Shown: positions 1 through 8,742, numbered from the stretch's first letter. The stretch is DNA of 64,000 nt from Leptospira sp. WS39.C2 (GCF_040833965.1 NZ_CP162142.1:186001-250000), one strand, 5' to 3'. The notes: a model not told the origin generated them from the letters alone. Translations and numbers: made by a program.

Positions 1-467
1 AATTTTTAAAAAAGGGAATCCAACTCGTAGTGGATGGAACCGATCCCGAACTTGTCCGTAATATTATGGAGACCGAAATTGGGAACACCGCCGCAAGGCA
101 TGCTTATGGTCGTGGTTGGTGGGATGCTTACGCTGGTTTTGCGCCAGGCTTCGGGATGCTTGGGACCCTTGTGGGTCTTGTGGGGATGTTAAAGAACTTA
201 GGTGGTGGGGACGCAAGTGCCATTGGACAAGGTATGGCAACAGCCCTAATTACAACATTATACGGATCCCTTGCTCAGAACTTATTTGCAGCACCTGTTG
301 TGAGAAAACTCACACGTAGATCGGAAGACGAGCTTGTGATCAAACAAGTGATGGTGGAAGGAACTTTATCCATCCAGTCGGGTGATAACCCAAGGATTGT
401 AAAAGAGAAACTTGCGAGTTTCTTAACACCAGCTGAACGAGTTGCCTTGAAAGATGATGGAGATTAA
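1..467 (+). CDS. motA: Flagellar motor stator protein MotA (C-terminal part)
   Basis: This is the proton-channel subunit of the flagellar stator, which pairs with MotB in the inner membrane. The frame is open to the left edge, so the 5' end lies outside the window; reading from base 3 gives about 154 residues. The stretch GTDPELVRNIMETEI is typical of the MotA cytoplasmic region, and APGFGMLGTLVGLVGML plus the following segment correspond to the last two membrane helices that carry the conserved prolines and glycines. The GTG at 30 is internal, not the true start. motB follows 9 bases downstream and fliL after it, which supports the call and suggests one operon. Confidence 0.93.
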   Translation, partial: FLKKGIQLVVDGTDPELVRNIMETEIGNTAARHAYGRGWWDAYAGFAPGFGMLGTLVGLVGMLKNLGGGDASAIGQGMATALITTLYGSLAQNLFAAPVVRKLTRRSEDELVIKQVMVEGTLSIQSGDNPRIVKEKLASFLTPAERVALKDDGD

Positions 468-476
468 TCCTTAGCC

Positions 477-1307
477 ATGGCAAAAAAAGAAAAATGTCCT
501 GAGTGCATCCAAAAAGTTCCCGAGTTCATGGCGACTTACGGGGACATGGTGACACTTCTCCTTTGTTTCTTTATCCTTTTGTATACCACAGGGAAAACAG
601 ATGCAAAGGAGATGCAAATCATTCTCTCGGCATTTAAATCCACCACAGGATTTTTCACAGGTGGACAAACATTATCGAAAGGATCTTTGGAAGAGATGGG
701 TATGCAAATTGAATCTTTGCCATCTCAAGTGGTAGGTCGAAACCTTTCCAAATCCAAAAAAGATGCACAAGAAGTATTCAAACCAGAAGTAGAAGCGGGA
801 AAAGTGCGGATCTCTGAAAACGAACGAGGCCTTGTGATCTCTCTTGTTGGAGCAGATTATTTTTATCCAGGGTCTGCTATTCTAACGCCCGCTATCCGAG
901 AGACTTTACGAAAAGCAGCAGGTCTTATCAAAGGACTCGAACGATTTGTGCGAGTAGAAGGGCATAGCGATGACGATGCTGTGAATCCAGTGAGTCGTCC
1001 TGGTCGCGAAGAAAGAGAATATATCAATAACTGGGATTTGGCGGGAGCAAGAGCTGTAAACGCCACTGTATTTATGATCAATGCAGAAGAAATTGAGCCT
1101 AGTTGGTTCCAAGCTGTAAGTTTTGGATCCTACAGACCTCTTGTGTTGGAAAATGAAGGTACACCAGAAGCAAAGGCTTTTAACAGAAGAGTGGATATCA
1201 TCATTTTAACAGAGAAGTCTACAAAACGAGCTCCAGGAGAAAGTAAATACGGACTACCTGACACTCGTTTGCCGAACACTGAAACAAATGTAGAAGGAGA
1301 ATTTTAA
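477..1307 (+). CDS. motB: Flagellar motor protein MotB (OmpA-like peptidoglycan-binding domain)
   Basis: This is the stator subunit that anchors MotA to the cell wall. One N-terminal membrane helix begins near residue 20 with YGDMVTLLLCFFILLY, where Asp23 is the conserved proton-binding residue. The C-terminal half is an OmpA/MotB domain, with YFYPGSAILTPA at its start, the VEGHSDD motif and the closing NRRVDIIIL. The length of 276 residues is normal. It starts 9 bases after motA and ends 1 base before fliL, so the three genes are almost certainly co-transcribed. Confidence 0.95.
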   Translation: MAKKEKCPECIQKVPEFMATYGDMVTLLLCFFILLYTTGKTDAKEMQIILSAFKSTTGFFTGGQTLSKGSLEEMGMQIESLPSQVVGRNLSKSKKDAQEVFKPEVEAGKVRISENERGLVISLVGADYFYPGSAILTPAIRETLRKAAGLIKGLERFVRVEGHSDDDAVNPVSRPGREEREYINNWDLAGARAVNATVFMINAEEIEPSWFQAVSFGSYRPLVLENEGTPEAKAFNRRVDIIILTEKSTKRAPGESKYGLPDTRLPNTETNVEGEF

Positions 1308-1308
1308 C

Positions 1309-1836
1309 ATGGGTGACCGTGAAGTAGATGAAGAAGAAGGTGGGTTAGCTGAAGGTAGTTCCGCCTCTGCTGGGATGTCCCCCATTGTCAAATGGTTATT
1401 GTACATCGCTGCGGCCATTTTTGGAATTATCATTGTAACCGTAATATCGATGTTTGTTGCTCAAAAAACAGCAACAAGTGTGTTCAAACAACAAAAGAAT
1501 ATCTCACTTGTGAAAGCTCCACCTCCTTTGGAAGTTTACACATTTCAGGAAGAGTTCCGAGTGAATACTTCCGATGTTGGAGAATCACACTTTGTAAAGT
1601 TAAAGATGTCTCTTGGATTTGAATCAGGGCAACCTGCACTTTCTGCAGAACTTGCAGCACGTGTCGCACAAATGCAAAACATCATTAACTTGGTGATAGC
1701 TCGTAAAACAAAAGACGATTTAAAATCCATTACCAACCAATTGGATTTACGTGAGGAAATCAAAGCCCACTTAAACCACATTTTGACCAATGGAAAAATC
1801 AAAGAGGTTTACTTTACCGAGTTTTTGGTAAACTAG
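1309..1836 (+). CDS. fliL: Flagellar basal body-associated protein FliL
   Basis: This is a single-pass inner-membrane protein that associates with the stator and supports motor function. It has a short acidic cytoplasmic N-terminus, one membrane helix at about residues 25-50 (WLLYIAAAIFGIIIVTVISM), and a periplasmic domain with the FliL pattern KLKMSLGFE and the ending REEIKAHLNHILT...EVYFTEFLVN. The length of 175 residues is typical. It follows motB after one base and sits 4 bases before kdsB. Assignment rests on the motifs and the mot context. Confidence 0.93.
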   Translation: MGDREVDEEEGGLAEGSSASAGMSPIVKWLLYIAAAIFGIIIVTVISMFVAQKTATSVFKQQKNISLVKAPPPLEVYTFQEEFRVNTSDVGESHFVKLKMSLGFESGQPALSAELAARVAQMQNIINLVIARKTKDDLKSITNQLDLREEIKAHLNHILTNGKIKEVYFTEFLVN

Positions 1837-1840
1837 GACT

Positions 1841-2581
1841 ATGTCCGACCAAATCCTTGGTGTGATCCCTGCTCGGTTTGCGAGCACGAGACTTCCTGGA
1901 AAACCACTGGCCCTCATTGGAACAAAACCAATGATCCAGTGGACTTATGCCAATGCCTCAAAGTCCAAGTCTTTCCACCGTTTGGTGGTAGCAACAGACG
2001 ACAAACGAATCCATGATGTTGTATTAGGGTTTGGTGGTGAATCCATTCTCACGAGTCCCGACCATCCCACAGGAACCGATCGAATCATTGAAGTCGCAGA
2101 AAACTTCTCTAATTACGGAATCATTGTGAACATCCAAGGGGATGAACCAGGGATGGAAACAGATCTCATTGATGGAGTTGTGGATTTAAAAATTAAACAC
2201 CGCCATTGGGAAATGACAACGGCAGCAGTTCCTTTTTCAAACCAAGAAGACCCAAAAGATCCTAACAAAGTAAAGGTGGTCTTTGATAGGAATGGTCGTG
2301 CTAATTATTTTTCTCGTTCTCCTATCCCTGCATCGTTCAAAGGCGAAGCAATTTACCACCGTCACCTTGGCATTTATGCGTATGAACGTGATTTTTTAAT
2401 GTCCTATAACCATTTACCCGTTTCTGATTGGGAAACAGTAGAATCTTTAGAACAACTTCGTGCCTTACAAAATGGATCTACCATTGGTGTGTTTCTTGCC
2501 GAAAAAGCGAATTTGGGCGTGGATTCTCCCGCAGATTTAGAAGTGGTAATAAGAGATTTTAAAGAGAAGGGATTGATTTAG
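1841..2581 (+). CDS. kdsB: 3-deoxy-manno-octulosonate cytidylyltransferase
   Basis: The enzyme activates Kdo with CTP to give CMP-Kdo, the donor used to build the inner core of lipopolysaccharide. The nucleotide-binding start IPARFASTRLPGKPL, the motif VATDD and the segment VNIQGDEP are diagnostic, and 246 residues is the family length. It follows fliL by 4 bases, so it may be read from the flagellar promoter. Its stop codon overlaps the stop of the convergent AraC gene. Its last bases, 2564-2583, are repeated exactly at 5707-5726 beyond the next three genes. Confidence 0.95.
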   Translation: MSDQILGVIPARFASTRLPGKPLALIGTKPMIQWTYANASKSKSFHRLVVATDDKRIHDVVLGFGGESILTSPDHPTGTDRIIEVAENFSNYGIIVNIQGDEPGMETDLIDGVVDLKIKHRHWEMTTAAVPFSNQEDPKDPNKVKVVFDRNGRANYFSRSPIPASFKGEAIYHRHLGIYAYERDFLMSYNHLPVSDWETVESLEQLRALQNGSTIGVFLAEKANLGVDSPADLEVVIRDFKEKGLI

Positions 2582-2583
2582 AT
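2564..2583. repeat. Direct repeat, left copy (kdsB 3' end)
   Basis: GAGAAGGGATTGATTTAGAT, which encodes the last residues and stop of kdsB, occurs again without mismatch at 5707-5726. The two copies point the same way and enclose exactly the AraC, hydrolase and dehydrogenase genes. A 20-base match by chance in 64 kb is unlikely, so this looks like the footprint of a cassette insertion or of recombination at the kdsB 3' end. Confidence 0.7.
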
Positions 2584-3486
2584 CGCTATTTGCACCTGGT
2601 CTTTGGCTGGTGAAACACCAAAATACCGTTTGTATTCTCTACTAAATTGAGAAGGACTTTCGTAACCAACTTTTTGTGCTGCTGTGATGGCGTTCGTTCC
2701 TTCTGTTAACATTAAACTCCGAGCTTTTTGTAACCGTACCGCTTTTATATATTGTAAAGGAGAAGTATTTGTCACTGCCTTAAAACAATTATGAAAGTTG
2801 GATGTGCTCATCCCTGCGCTGAATGCTAATTCATTGATGTCGAACTCTTCTGCATATTCTTTATGAATTCGATTCAGTATTTGTGCAATTTGGAAAAATC
2901 TTCGATTCCGATGAGCCAATGCTTGTAAAGACTCACCATTTTCTCCAATTAACACACGATAAATGATTTCTCGAACGATGGACTTTCCTAAAACACGAAT
3001 ATCTGTTTTGGAAAACAATGATTGAATGAGACGCAAAGACGCATCTGAAATTTCTTTTGAAACTCTGGCTCCGTAAATTCCTCGCGGTAGGTTTTCTCCT
3101 GAATATTTTGTATCATCACTTAATAGTAGTATTTCGGCTACTTCTTGTGGGTCTACGTCAATGCCAAATCCCAAAATGGGTTTATTCTCATCGGCTACAG
3201 CATCACATTCCAGGGGAATGGGAACGGAAAGTACTAGGTATTGTGTGGGATCATATGAAAAGGTATCTTCCCCTAAAAAAACTCGTTTGGATCCTTGGGC
3301 CATCAGGATGATGCGAGGGTAGTAAGTCAAAGGCACTCGAACAAACGACTCGTTGATCCGAAACAAAGTCAAACCAGGGATCTCGGTTTCCAAGTTTCCC
3401 GGTTTGGGCAAAAGAGATTCTAAAAGTTTTACAATGTTTTTGTTATTTTCTTCTACCTGGCCCATATCTTTCCTATGAAACTCCAA
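2578..3486 (-). CDS. AraC-family transcriptional regulator (AraC_N domain)
   Basis: This is a predicted DNA-binding regulator of 302 residues. The N-terminal 180 residues match the AraC_N type of sensor domain (TYYPRIILMAQGSKRVFLG, LVLSVPIPLECD). The C-terminal 100 residues hold the two AraC helix-turn-helix units, with FDINELAFSAGMSTSNFHNC and the closing KVGYESPSQFSREYKRYFG. It is transcribed divergently from the hydrolase and dehydrogenase, with 101 bases between start codons, and probably controls them. Such AraC_N regulators often sit beside oxidoreductase genes; the inducer is unknown. Confidence 0.9.
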   Translation of the reverse strand: MEFHRKDMGQVEENNKNIVKLLESLLPKPGNLETEIPGLTLFRINESFVRVPLTYYPRIILMAQGSKRVFLGEDTFSYDPTQYLVLSVPIPLECDAVADENKPILGFGIDVDPQEVAEILLLSDDTKYSGENLPRGIYGARVSKEISDASLRLIQSLFSKTDIRVLGKSIVREIIYRVLIGENGESLQALAHRNRRFFQIAQILNRIHKEYAEEFDINELAFSAGMSTSNFHNCFKAVTNTSPLQYIKAVRLQKARSLMLTEGTNAITAAQKVGYESPSQFSREYKRYFGVSPAKDQVQIAI

Positions 3487-3552
3487 ATGCTCTAAATCAC
3501 AAGAGATTTTTTGTATTTTGTAGAATTAGGCAAGAAAATAGACTTCTGTGTA

Positions 3553-3581
3553 TTGTTTTAAACTTATGATAAGAGTATTAT
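3553..3581 (+). promoter_or_regulatory. Candidate promoter for the hydrolase-dehydrogenase pair
   Basis: TTGTTT at 3553-3558 and TATTAT at 3576-3581 are separated by 17 bases, a fair match to a housekeeping promoter. The ATG at 3588 lies just 6 bases beyond the -10 box, so if this promoter is used the message would have almost no leader. The site lies in the divergent gap with the AraC gene, where its operator would be expected. Confidence 0.35.
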
Positions 3582-3587
3582 GCAATC

Positions 3588-4616
3588 ATGAAACGATTAA
3601 ATCTAATTCAAAGTTTATTCATATTCGGACTTCTTTCGGGTATTGTAACATTCTGTTTGCCAGACAAATGGGATAAAACGTTTCCCAAGTCTGAAAAAGT
3701 AGAACACAAGAAAGTAAGTTTTACCAATCGCTATGGGATAAAACTATCTGCTGATTTGTATCTTCCAAAAGAGATGGGAACAAACAAGTTACCGGCACTT
3801 GTCTTAAGTGGTCCTTTTGGAGCAGTGAAAGAACAGGTATCTGGGCTATATGCGCAAACAATGGCGGAGAGAGGATTTATCACTCTTGCCTTTGATCCTT
3901 CTTATACAGGTGAAAGTGGTGGAGAACCTCGTAATATGGCCTCCCCCGAGATCAATACGGAAGATTTCAGCGCGGCCATAGACTATCTTGGATTGTTACC
4001 AACTGTAGATCGGAATCGAATTGGAATTATTGGAATTTGTGGGTTTGCCGGTATGGGTTTAAATGCAGCAGCTGTTGACAAACGCATTAAAGCAATCGTT
4101 ACAACAAGTATGTATGACATGTCACGAGTGATGGCAAAAGGTTTAAATGACAGTCTAACAAAAGAAGGACGATCATCATTATTAGAATCTTTGAGTGAAC
4201 AGCGCTTTGTGGATGCTAAAAATGGAAAACCCACACCTGGTCCAAGAAACCTTCCGGAAACTTTAGAGGGTAATACAAATCCAATCACAGAAGAATTCTT
4301 TCAATATTACAGAACTTCCCGAGGTTTTCATAAAAATTCACCCAATTCCAATGGAGCTTGGACAACAACAACTCCTTTGTCCTTTATGAATATGCCACTT
4401 CTAACTTATATCAAAGAGATTTCACCAAGACCAATTTTATTCATTGCTGGTGAATCTGCTCATTCAAGATATTTCAGTGAAGATGCATTTAAACAAGCAA
4501 GTGAACCAAAAGAACTTTTGATCATACCAAATGCAAATCATGTCGATTTGTATGACAAAAAAGATAAAATTCCTTTTGATACGATCACTTCATTTTTTCA
4601 AAAACATTTAAAATAA
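3588..4616 (+). CDS. Alpha/beta hydrolase (S15/dienelactone-hydrolase-like)
   Basis: This is a predicted exported or membrane-anchored hydrolase of 342 residues. The N-terminus has a hydrophobic segment ending at Cys23, which could be a signal peptide or a relaxed spirochaete lipobox. The fold is marked by LPALVLSGPFGAVKEQ (oxyanion strand), the nucleophile elbow region IGIIGICGFAGMGLNAAA, where a cysteine occupies the nucleophile position, and the C-terminal PNANHVDLYD supplying the histidine. The substrate is unknown. It lies 22 bases before the dehydrogenase gene and is probably co-transcribed with it under AraC control. Confidence 0.85.
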   Translation: MKRLNLIQSLFIFGLLSGIVTFCLPDKWDKTFPKSEKVEHKKVSFTNRYGIKLSADLYLPKEMGTNKLPALVLSGPFGAVKEQVSGLYAQTMAERGFITLAFDPSYTGESGGEPRNMASPEINTEDFSAAIDYLGLLPTVDRNRIGIIGICGFAGMGLNAAAVDKRIKAIVTTSMYDMSRVMAKGLNDSLTKEGRSSLLESLSEQRFVDAKNGKPTPGPRNLPETLEGNTNPITEEFFQYYRTSRGFHKNSPNSNGAWTTTTPLSFMNMPLLTYIKEISPRPILFIAGESAHSRYFSEDAFKQASEPKELLIIPNANHVDLYDKKDKIPFDTITSFFQKHLK

Positions 4617-4638
4617 TTAAAAAAGGTAAGATAAACAA

Positions 4639-5688
4639 ATGATACAAGCAAAAGGAATCGCTGCATTAAAATCGAAAGAAGCTCTTGTTCCCTACAGTTT
4701 TGAACGAAGAGACCCAAAAGAATACGATGTTGTTATTGATATCAAATATTGCGGTATTTGTCATTCAGATATACATATGACGCGTGATGAATGGGGATTT
4801 GGATCTTCATTCCCTATGGTACCTGGACATGAGATTGCCGGAGTTGTGAAAACCGTTGGTTCAAAAGTCACCAAATACAAGATAGGTGATCGAGTGGGAG
4901 TTGGTTGTATGGTGGATTCCTGTCGGGAGTGTGCCCATTGTAAAGAGGAAATGGAACAATATTGTATTCCAGGAAATACTCTGACTTACGGTTCATTGGA
5001 AAGAGATGGGTCTGCCATCACACAAGGTGGATATTCTGATGTCATTGTTGTGAATGAAGACTTTGTATTAAGGATTCCAGACAATCTATCACTCGACAAA
5101 GCAGCGCCATTATTATGTGCGGGGATCACCACTTATTCTCCTCTAAATCATTGGAAAATAGGGCCAGGGAAAAAGGTAGCTGTGATGGGTTTAGGTGGTC
5201 TTGGTCATATGGCTGTCAAAATTGCAAAAGCAATGGGTGCAGAAGTGACTGTCCTTAGTGGATCTGTTAATAAAAAAGGAGATGCGACAACACTGGGAGC
5301 TGACCATTTTATTTTTACAAAGGATTCGGGTGTTTTCCAAGACAATGCTCTTCAATTTGATTTAATCATCAATACAGTTTCTTCTGCTGATTTGAATATG
5401 GCCGATTATTTTGGCCTTTTGAAACTTGATGGAACCTTGGTATCGGTAGGAGCTCCCGACAAACCATTAAGCATTCATCCTTTTCCTCTGATTATGATGA
5501 GAAGGAATTTTGCAGGTTCCGTGATTGGTTCGATCAAAGAAACGCAAGAGATGTTAGACTTTTGTGGGAAACACAACATTACTCCAGAGATTGAACTCAT
5601 TGAGCCAAACCAAGTGAACGATGCTTATGCGAGAGTATTAAAAAGTGACGTTCGATACCGGTTCGTGATTGATATGAGAAAAATTTAA
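4639..5688 (+). CDS. Zinc-dependent alcohol dehydrogenase (cinnamyl-alcohol/YahK-like)
   Basis: This is a medium-chain NAD(P)-dependent alcohol or aldehyde oxidoreductase, 349 residues. The catalytic zinc ligands are in [10 protein letters not shown] and the GHEIAGVV segment; the structural zinc lobe carries four cysteines at about residues 93-112 ([20 protein letters not shown]). The Rossmann motif [18 protein letters not shown] follows near residue 185. This layout is that of the broad-specificity aldehyde reductase group that includes YahK. It closes the cassette; the repeat copy at 5707-5726 begins 19 bases after its stop. Confidence 0.92.
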   Translation: MIQAKGIAALKSKEALVPYSFERRDPKEYDVVIDIKYCGICHSDIHMTRDEWGFGSSFPMVPGHEIAGVVKTVGSKVTKYKIGDRVGVGCMVDSCRECAHCKEEMEQYCIPGNTLTYGSLERDGSAITQGGYSDVIVVNEDFVLRIPDNLSLDKAAPLLCAGITTYSPLNHWKIGPGKKVAVMGLGGLGHMAVKIAKAMGAEVTVLSGSVNKKGDATTLGADHFIFTKDSGVFQDNALQFDLIINTVSSADLNMADYFGLLKLDGTLVSVGAPDKPLSIHPFPLIMMRRNFAGSVIGSIKETQEMLDFCGKHNITPEIELIEPNQVNDAYARVLKSDVRYRFVIDMRKI

Positions 5689-5706
5689 TTCTTTGGATTT
5701 ATTTCT

Positions 5707-5726
5707 GAGAAGGGATTGATTTAGAT
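5707..5726. repeat. Direct repeat, right copy
   Basis: This is an exact 20-base copy of 2564-2583, including the codons E-K-G-L-I-stop of kdsB, but with no kdsB gene around it. It marks the distal border of the AraC-hydrolase-dehydrogenase cassette. Confidence 0.7.
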
Positions 5727-5794
5727 TAAATAGGTGTCCCAGGTTTTACTTAGGCAATTATTTGCTGTTAGTCGCTTTAGTTTTGATAAAGAAG

Positions 5795-6373
5795 TTATTG
5801 GATTTTTTCCCCTTTTGCTAACTTTTCAATAATTTCTTTGATTCGTTTTTCTCTTGTTGCTATTTTTTTTGCTGTGTGAATTCGAAATCCAATAGAGAAA
5901 AGATTTGTCTTATTGAGACCCATAAAGAACTTCTCTGCTTTTTTGTTTTTGCTGAGTGCTAATAAAAAATCATCTGGCACAGTCATTTTACTTGGTGAAT
6001 CGTATGCCTTTTCCCATCGACTATCTGCTTTAGCTTCGTCGACAGCCTTTAATCCAGCAGGTTTCATTTTTCCTTCATTGGTTAATCTTTCAACATATCC
6101 AATGTTGACTTTTGACCAAATGCTTTTGGCTTTTCGGGGAGAGAATTTTTGCAACCATGCCTGTTCGTCAAACTTTTGTTTTTGGCTATCAATCCAACCA
6201 TAACAAAGTGCAACATCAAGGGCTTCTGCGTAACTGATGGTTTTGATTCCGGAATCTTTTTTGAATATTTTTAACCAAATTCCATTAGAACTTTTGTGAT
6301 TCTTATCAAGCCAAGTTTCAAAAGTTTTTTGTGATTTAAATTCTATCGTTGGTATTGTATCTAGTTGAGTCAT
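5795..6373 (-). CDS. YdeI/OmpD-associated family protein
   Basis: This is a cytoplasmic protein of 192 residues of the YdeI family. The N-terminal half shows the family pattern FETWLDKNHKSSNGIWLKIF, YAEALDVALCYGWIDSQK and FSPRKAKSIWSKVNIGYVERL. The C-terminal part, PDDFLLALSKNKKAEKFFMGL with a lysine-rich end, is also typical. Members are loosely linked to stress or antimicrobial-peptide tolerance, but the biochemical role is not established. It stands alone on the minus strand beyond the cassette border. Confidence 0.85.
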   Translation of the reverse strand: MTQLDTIPTIEFKSQKTFETWLDKNHKSSNGIWLKIFKKDSGIKTISYAEALDVALCYGWIDSQKQKFDEQAWLQKFSPRKAKSIWSKVNIGYVERLTNEGKMKPAGLKAVDEAKADSRWEKAYDSPSKMTVPDDFLLALSKNKKAEKFFMGLNKTNLFSIGFRIHTAKKIATREKRIKEIIEKLAKGEKIQ

Positions 6374-6464
6374 AAATATATCATTTAGCTAATGTTAAAA
6401 ATATTTGGAAATCTTTGATTAATTTGATTTAGTTAATAGATCATTCTAATCACAATTTTATTTC

Positions 6465-6866
6465 TTACTCAATAATTTCATTAATTAGATCTGAGCAAAT
6501 CCAAAATATACTTGGTGTTATCATTCCTATCAGTAAAGATTTTTTGAATAAGTTTGTTTTTGTATTTTTGGATGAAAAGAAATAAAAAATTATAAAATAG
6601 CTCAATATAAAAGGGAAAAAAGGAACAAAAAATGCAGTTACCTTCGAATCTCCAATGAATTGATTCTCGTAGATATAATCTGAGTAGAAAATATATCCAA
6701 ATAATCCGATACAATCACCTAGGAAAAACTAAAATGGATGTAAAGAATTTTTGAAGAAATACTTGGAGATCCAATTTTTTAGAATGGAACAAATGATATA
6801 TAGAATAATTACAAATACAGTATAAAAATAAATAACTTCTTGTGTATGTGCAATTGTTAAAGACAT
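6465..6866 (-). pseudogene. Small membrane protein gene interrupted by an in-frame amber codon
   Basis: On the minus strand an ATG at 6866 opens a frame of 45 residues (MSLTIAHTQEVIYFYTVFVI...) that ends in TAG at 6729-6731. The same frame then runs on for another 87 codons to TAA at 6465, with a composition that is clearly that of a membrane protein (FLGDCIGLFGYIFYSD, VPFFPFILSYFIIFYFF, LLIGMITPSIFWICSDLI). Read through, the product would be about 133 residues with four hydrophobic segments. No start codon follows the TAG closely, so the gene is probably inactivated by one nonsense change. The longer minus-strand frame at 6481-6714 is out of phase with this and is a shadow. Confidence 0.65.
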
Positions 6867-6894
6867 AAGTTCTTAAAACTTTCGCATAACAAAC

Positions 6895-6939
6895 TAGAAT
6901 CGAGCCTCTGCTTTTTTAAACACAGACAACTCGATTCTA
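6895..6939. terminator. Strong hairpin, probable terminator of the antiporter operon
   Basis: TAGAATCGAG (6895-6904) and CTCGATTCTA (6930-6939) form a perfect 10-bp inverted repeat, with an inner TCTG/CAGA pairing. It sits 23 bases beyond the antiporter stop codon, where a terminator for the minus-strand operon is expected. There is no long T-run after it, so it may instead protect a 3' end. Confidence 0.5.
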
Positions 6940-6961
6940 ATCTATTTGTAACGGAAAAAAT

Positions 6962-8665
6962 TTACGATACTTCTCTTTCGTTATTCCTCATCCCACGAGA
7001 GATATAGTCATATAAAAATTCACCCGTAATCACACCTGGGATGATGACTTTTTGTGCGCCATCAGCCACCAACTTTTTTGCTTCCCCTGGTTCATCACTA
7101 GTAAGGATGATTTTTGCATTGGGTGCTAATTTACTCAGAGTCGAAAGCAAACGGTTGTTATTTGTTCCTTTGAGGAAGGAATCAGAAATAGTACAAATCA
7201 CCATCGAAGCATCGTGGAGGCCAATATGGGATAAGGAATCAGGGTGAGCTAGGTCAGCATACGCCCACTGGAATCCTTTGTTTGTGAGTTCTTCTTTGAA
7301 AGCTGGATTGTAGTCAGCAATGATGATCCTTTTGATGAGAGAAGGTGATAAGTCTTCCAAGTATTCGACAAAGGCACGAGCAATTCTGAAGTATCCTAAG
7401 ACGATGATGTCACGCACCATTCCATCTCCATGACCACCGTGACCAGATGGATCTGATTTTCCCGTTTCTTCGGTTTGGTCAGAAATTCCCACTCGAGCAA
7501 GTAATCGTTCGAACGTAGCAGCGATATTGTGGTTATACATAATGATGTATGTGGAGAGAACTGATGCAATGATGGTCGAAGTTAAGATCACTGCTTGTAA
7601 TTTTGGAGTGATGTGTTCGAAACCGGCACCTAACGCTAAGATTACGAGTGAGAACTCAGAAATTTGGGCAAGGTTTAGGGCAGTTAAAAAACCGTTCCGA
7701 ACACCTTTGTTCAGTTTGATGATGACAGGGGCAATTGTGATCATCCGAACAAATAACATAAGCGAAATAATGACAGCTGATAGTCCTATTACCTCTAAAC
7801 TAGGAAGAGGGACTTTAAGACCAAGAGCTACAAAAAAGAGGGTCACAAAAAAGTCTCGGATTCCAATCAGTTTGGAGATCACATCAGCACCATAAGGGAA
7901 TGCAGCGATACTCATACCGGCAACGAGGGCACCCATTTCTTTGGAAAGTCCTGCTTTTCCTGCAATCCCACAAACAAAAAAACACCACATAATCGACGTT
8001 AAAAGGATTAATTCGGGACTACTAGCGCAGGCTTTGTATAATTTTGCGAGAACATAACGGCTTACACTGAAACTAAATGCGATGAGTAAAACAATGATAC
8101 CCACAGAAGTGAGGATTTTTAATATTTCAGGGTTATTGAGGTTGGGTTGGACCCCCATAAACAAAATGGCCCAAATGTCTTGGAAAACCAAAACCCCAAC
8201 GGTTAGTTTACCTGAGAGAGTGTTGATCTCTACCTTATCTTGTAATAACTTAACTACGATTAATGTCGAGCTGAGAGATAAAGCAACGGCGATATAAAGA
8301 AGGTCAAATTTTTCAGAACCAATCGAAAGTCCAAAAAATGGAAACACTGAGTAAACAAAAACAACGGATAAAGTGAATTGTAAGATACCGAGAGTGAACA
8401 TCGCTTTACCCATTTTGGCAAGTTCGGCGAGGTTGATTTCAAGACCAATGATGAAGAGTAAAAGGATGAGTCCAATTTCAGATATGAGTTCGATACTCGC
8501 TTCGTTTGTAACTAGTTCAAATCCCATCTCTTTCCCGAGCATGGCACCACCGATAATATAACCTAAGATTAACGGTTGTTTGAGCACGCGAGCAATGTGA
8601 CTCAAAACTGTAGCAAATATAATACTGAGACCAATGTCTTGTAAGAGTGATTCTTCCCCGTGCAT
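6962..8665 (-). CDS. Kef/CPA2-type cation:proton antiporter with C-terminal RCK (TrkA-N-like) domain
   Basis: This is a monovalent cation/proton antiporter of 567 residues. The first 390 residues form about 12 membrane segments with the CPA2 signature QPLILGYIIGGAMLG, a conserved region FIIGLEINLAELAKMGKAMF and the segment ALSLSSTLIVVKLL. Residues from about 425 form a cytoplasmic RCK domain (DIIVLGYFRIARAFVEYL). Its dinucleotide loop reads G-Y-F-R-I-A rather than GxGxxG, so nucleotide control may be lost or altered. It lies 77 bases behind the tolC-like gene on the same strand and may belong to that operon. Ion specificity cannot be read from sequence. Confidence 0.9.
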   Translation of the reverse strand: MHGEESLLQDIGLSIIFATVLSHIARVLKQPLILGYIIGGAMLGKEMGFELVTNEASIELISEIGLILLLFIIGLEINLAELAKMGKAMFTLGILQFTLSVVFVYSVFPFFGLSIGSEKFDLLYIAVALSLSSTLIVVKLLQDKVEINTLSGKLTVGVLVFQDIWAILFMGVQPNLNNPEILKILTSVGIIVLLIAFSFSVSRYVLAKLYKACASSPELILLTSIMWCFFVCGIAGKAGLSKEMGALVAGMSIAAFPYGADVISKLIGIRDFFVTLFFVALGLKVPLPSLEVIGLSAVIISLMLFVRMITIAPVIIKLNKGVRNGFLTALNLAQISEFSLVILALGAGFEHITPKLQAVILTSTIIASVLSTYIIMYNHNIAATFERLLARVGISDQTEETGKSDPSGHGGHGDGMVRDIIVLGYFRIARAFVEYLEDLSPSLIKRIIIADYNPAFKEELTNKGFQWAYADLAHPDSLSHIGLHDASMVICTISDSFLKGTNNNRLLSTLSKLAPNAKIILTSDEPGEAKKLVADGAQKVIIPGVITGEFLYDYISRGMRNNEREVS

Positions 8666-8742
8666 AGATACCTTCTTTAGGGAAAAGTTTAGGAATTCAG
8701 CGAGATGTGAAAGTCGTTTTTTTTTCTATAATAGAATTACGA

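Noticed and set aside
6481..6714. A 77-codon minus-strand frame
   Set aside because: It is out of phase with the membrane-protein reading frame of the pseudogene at 6465-6866, which explains the region better.
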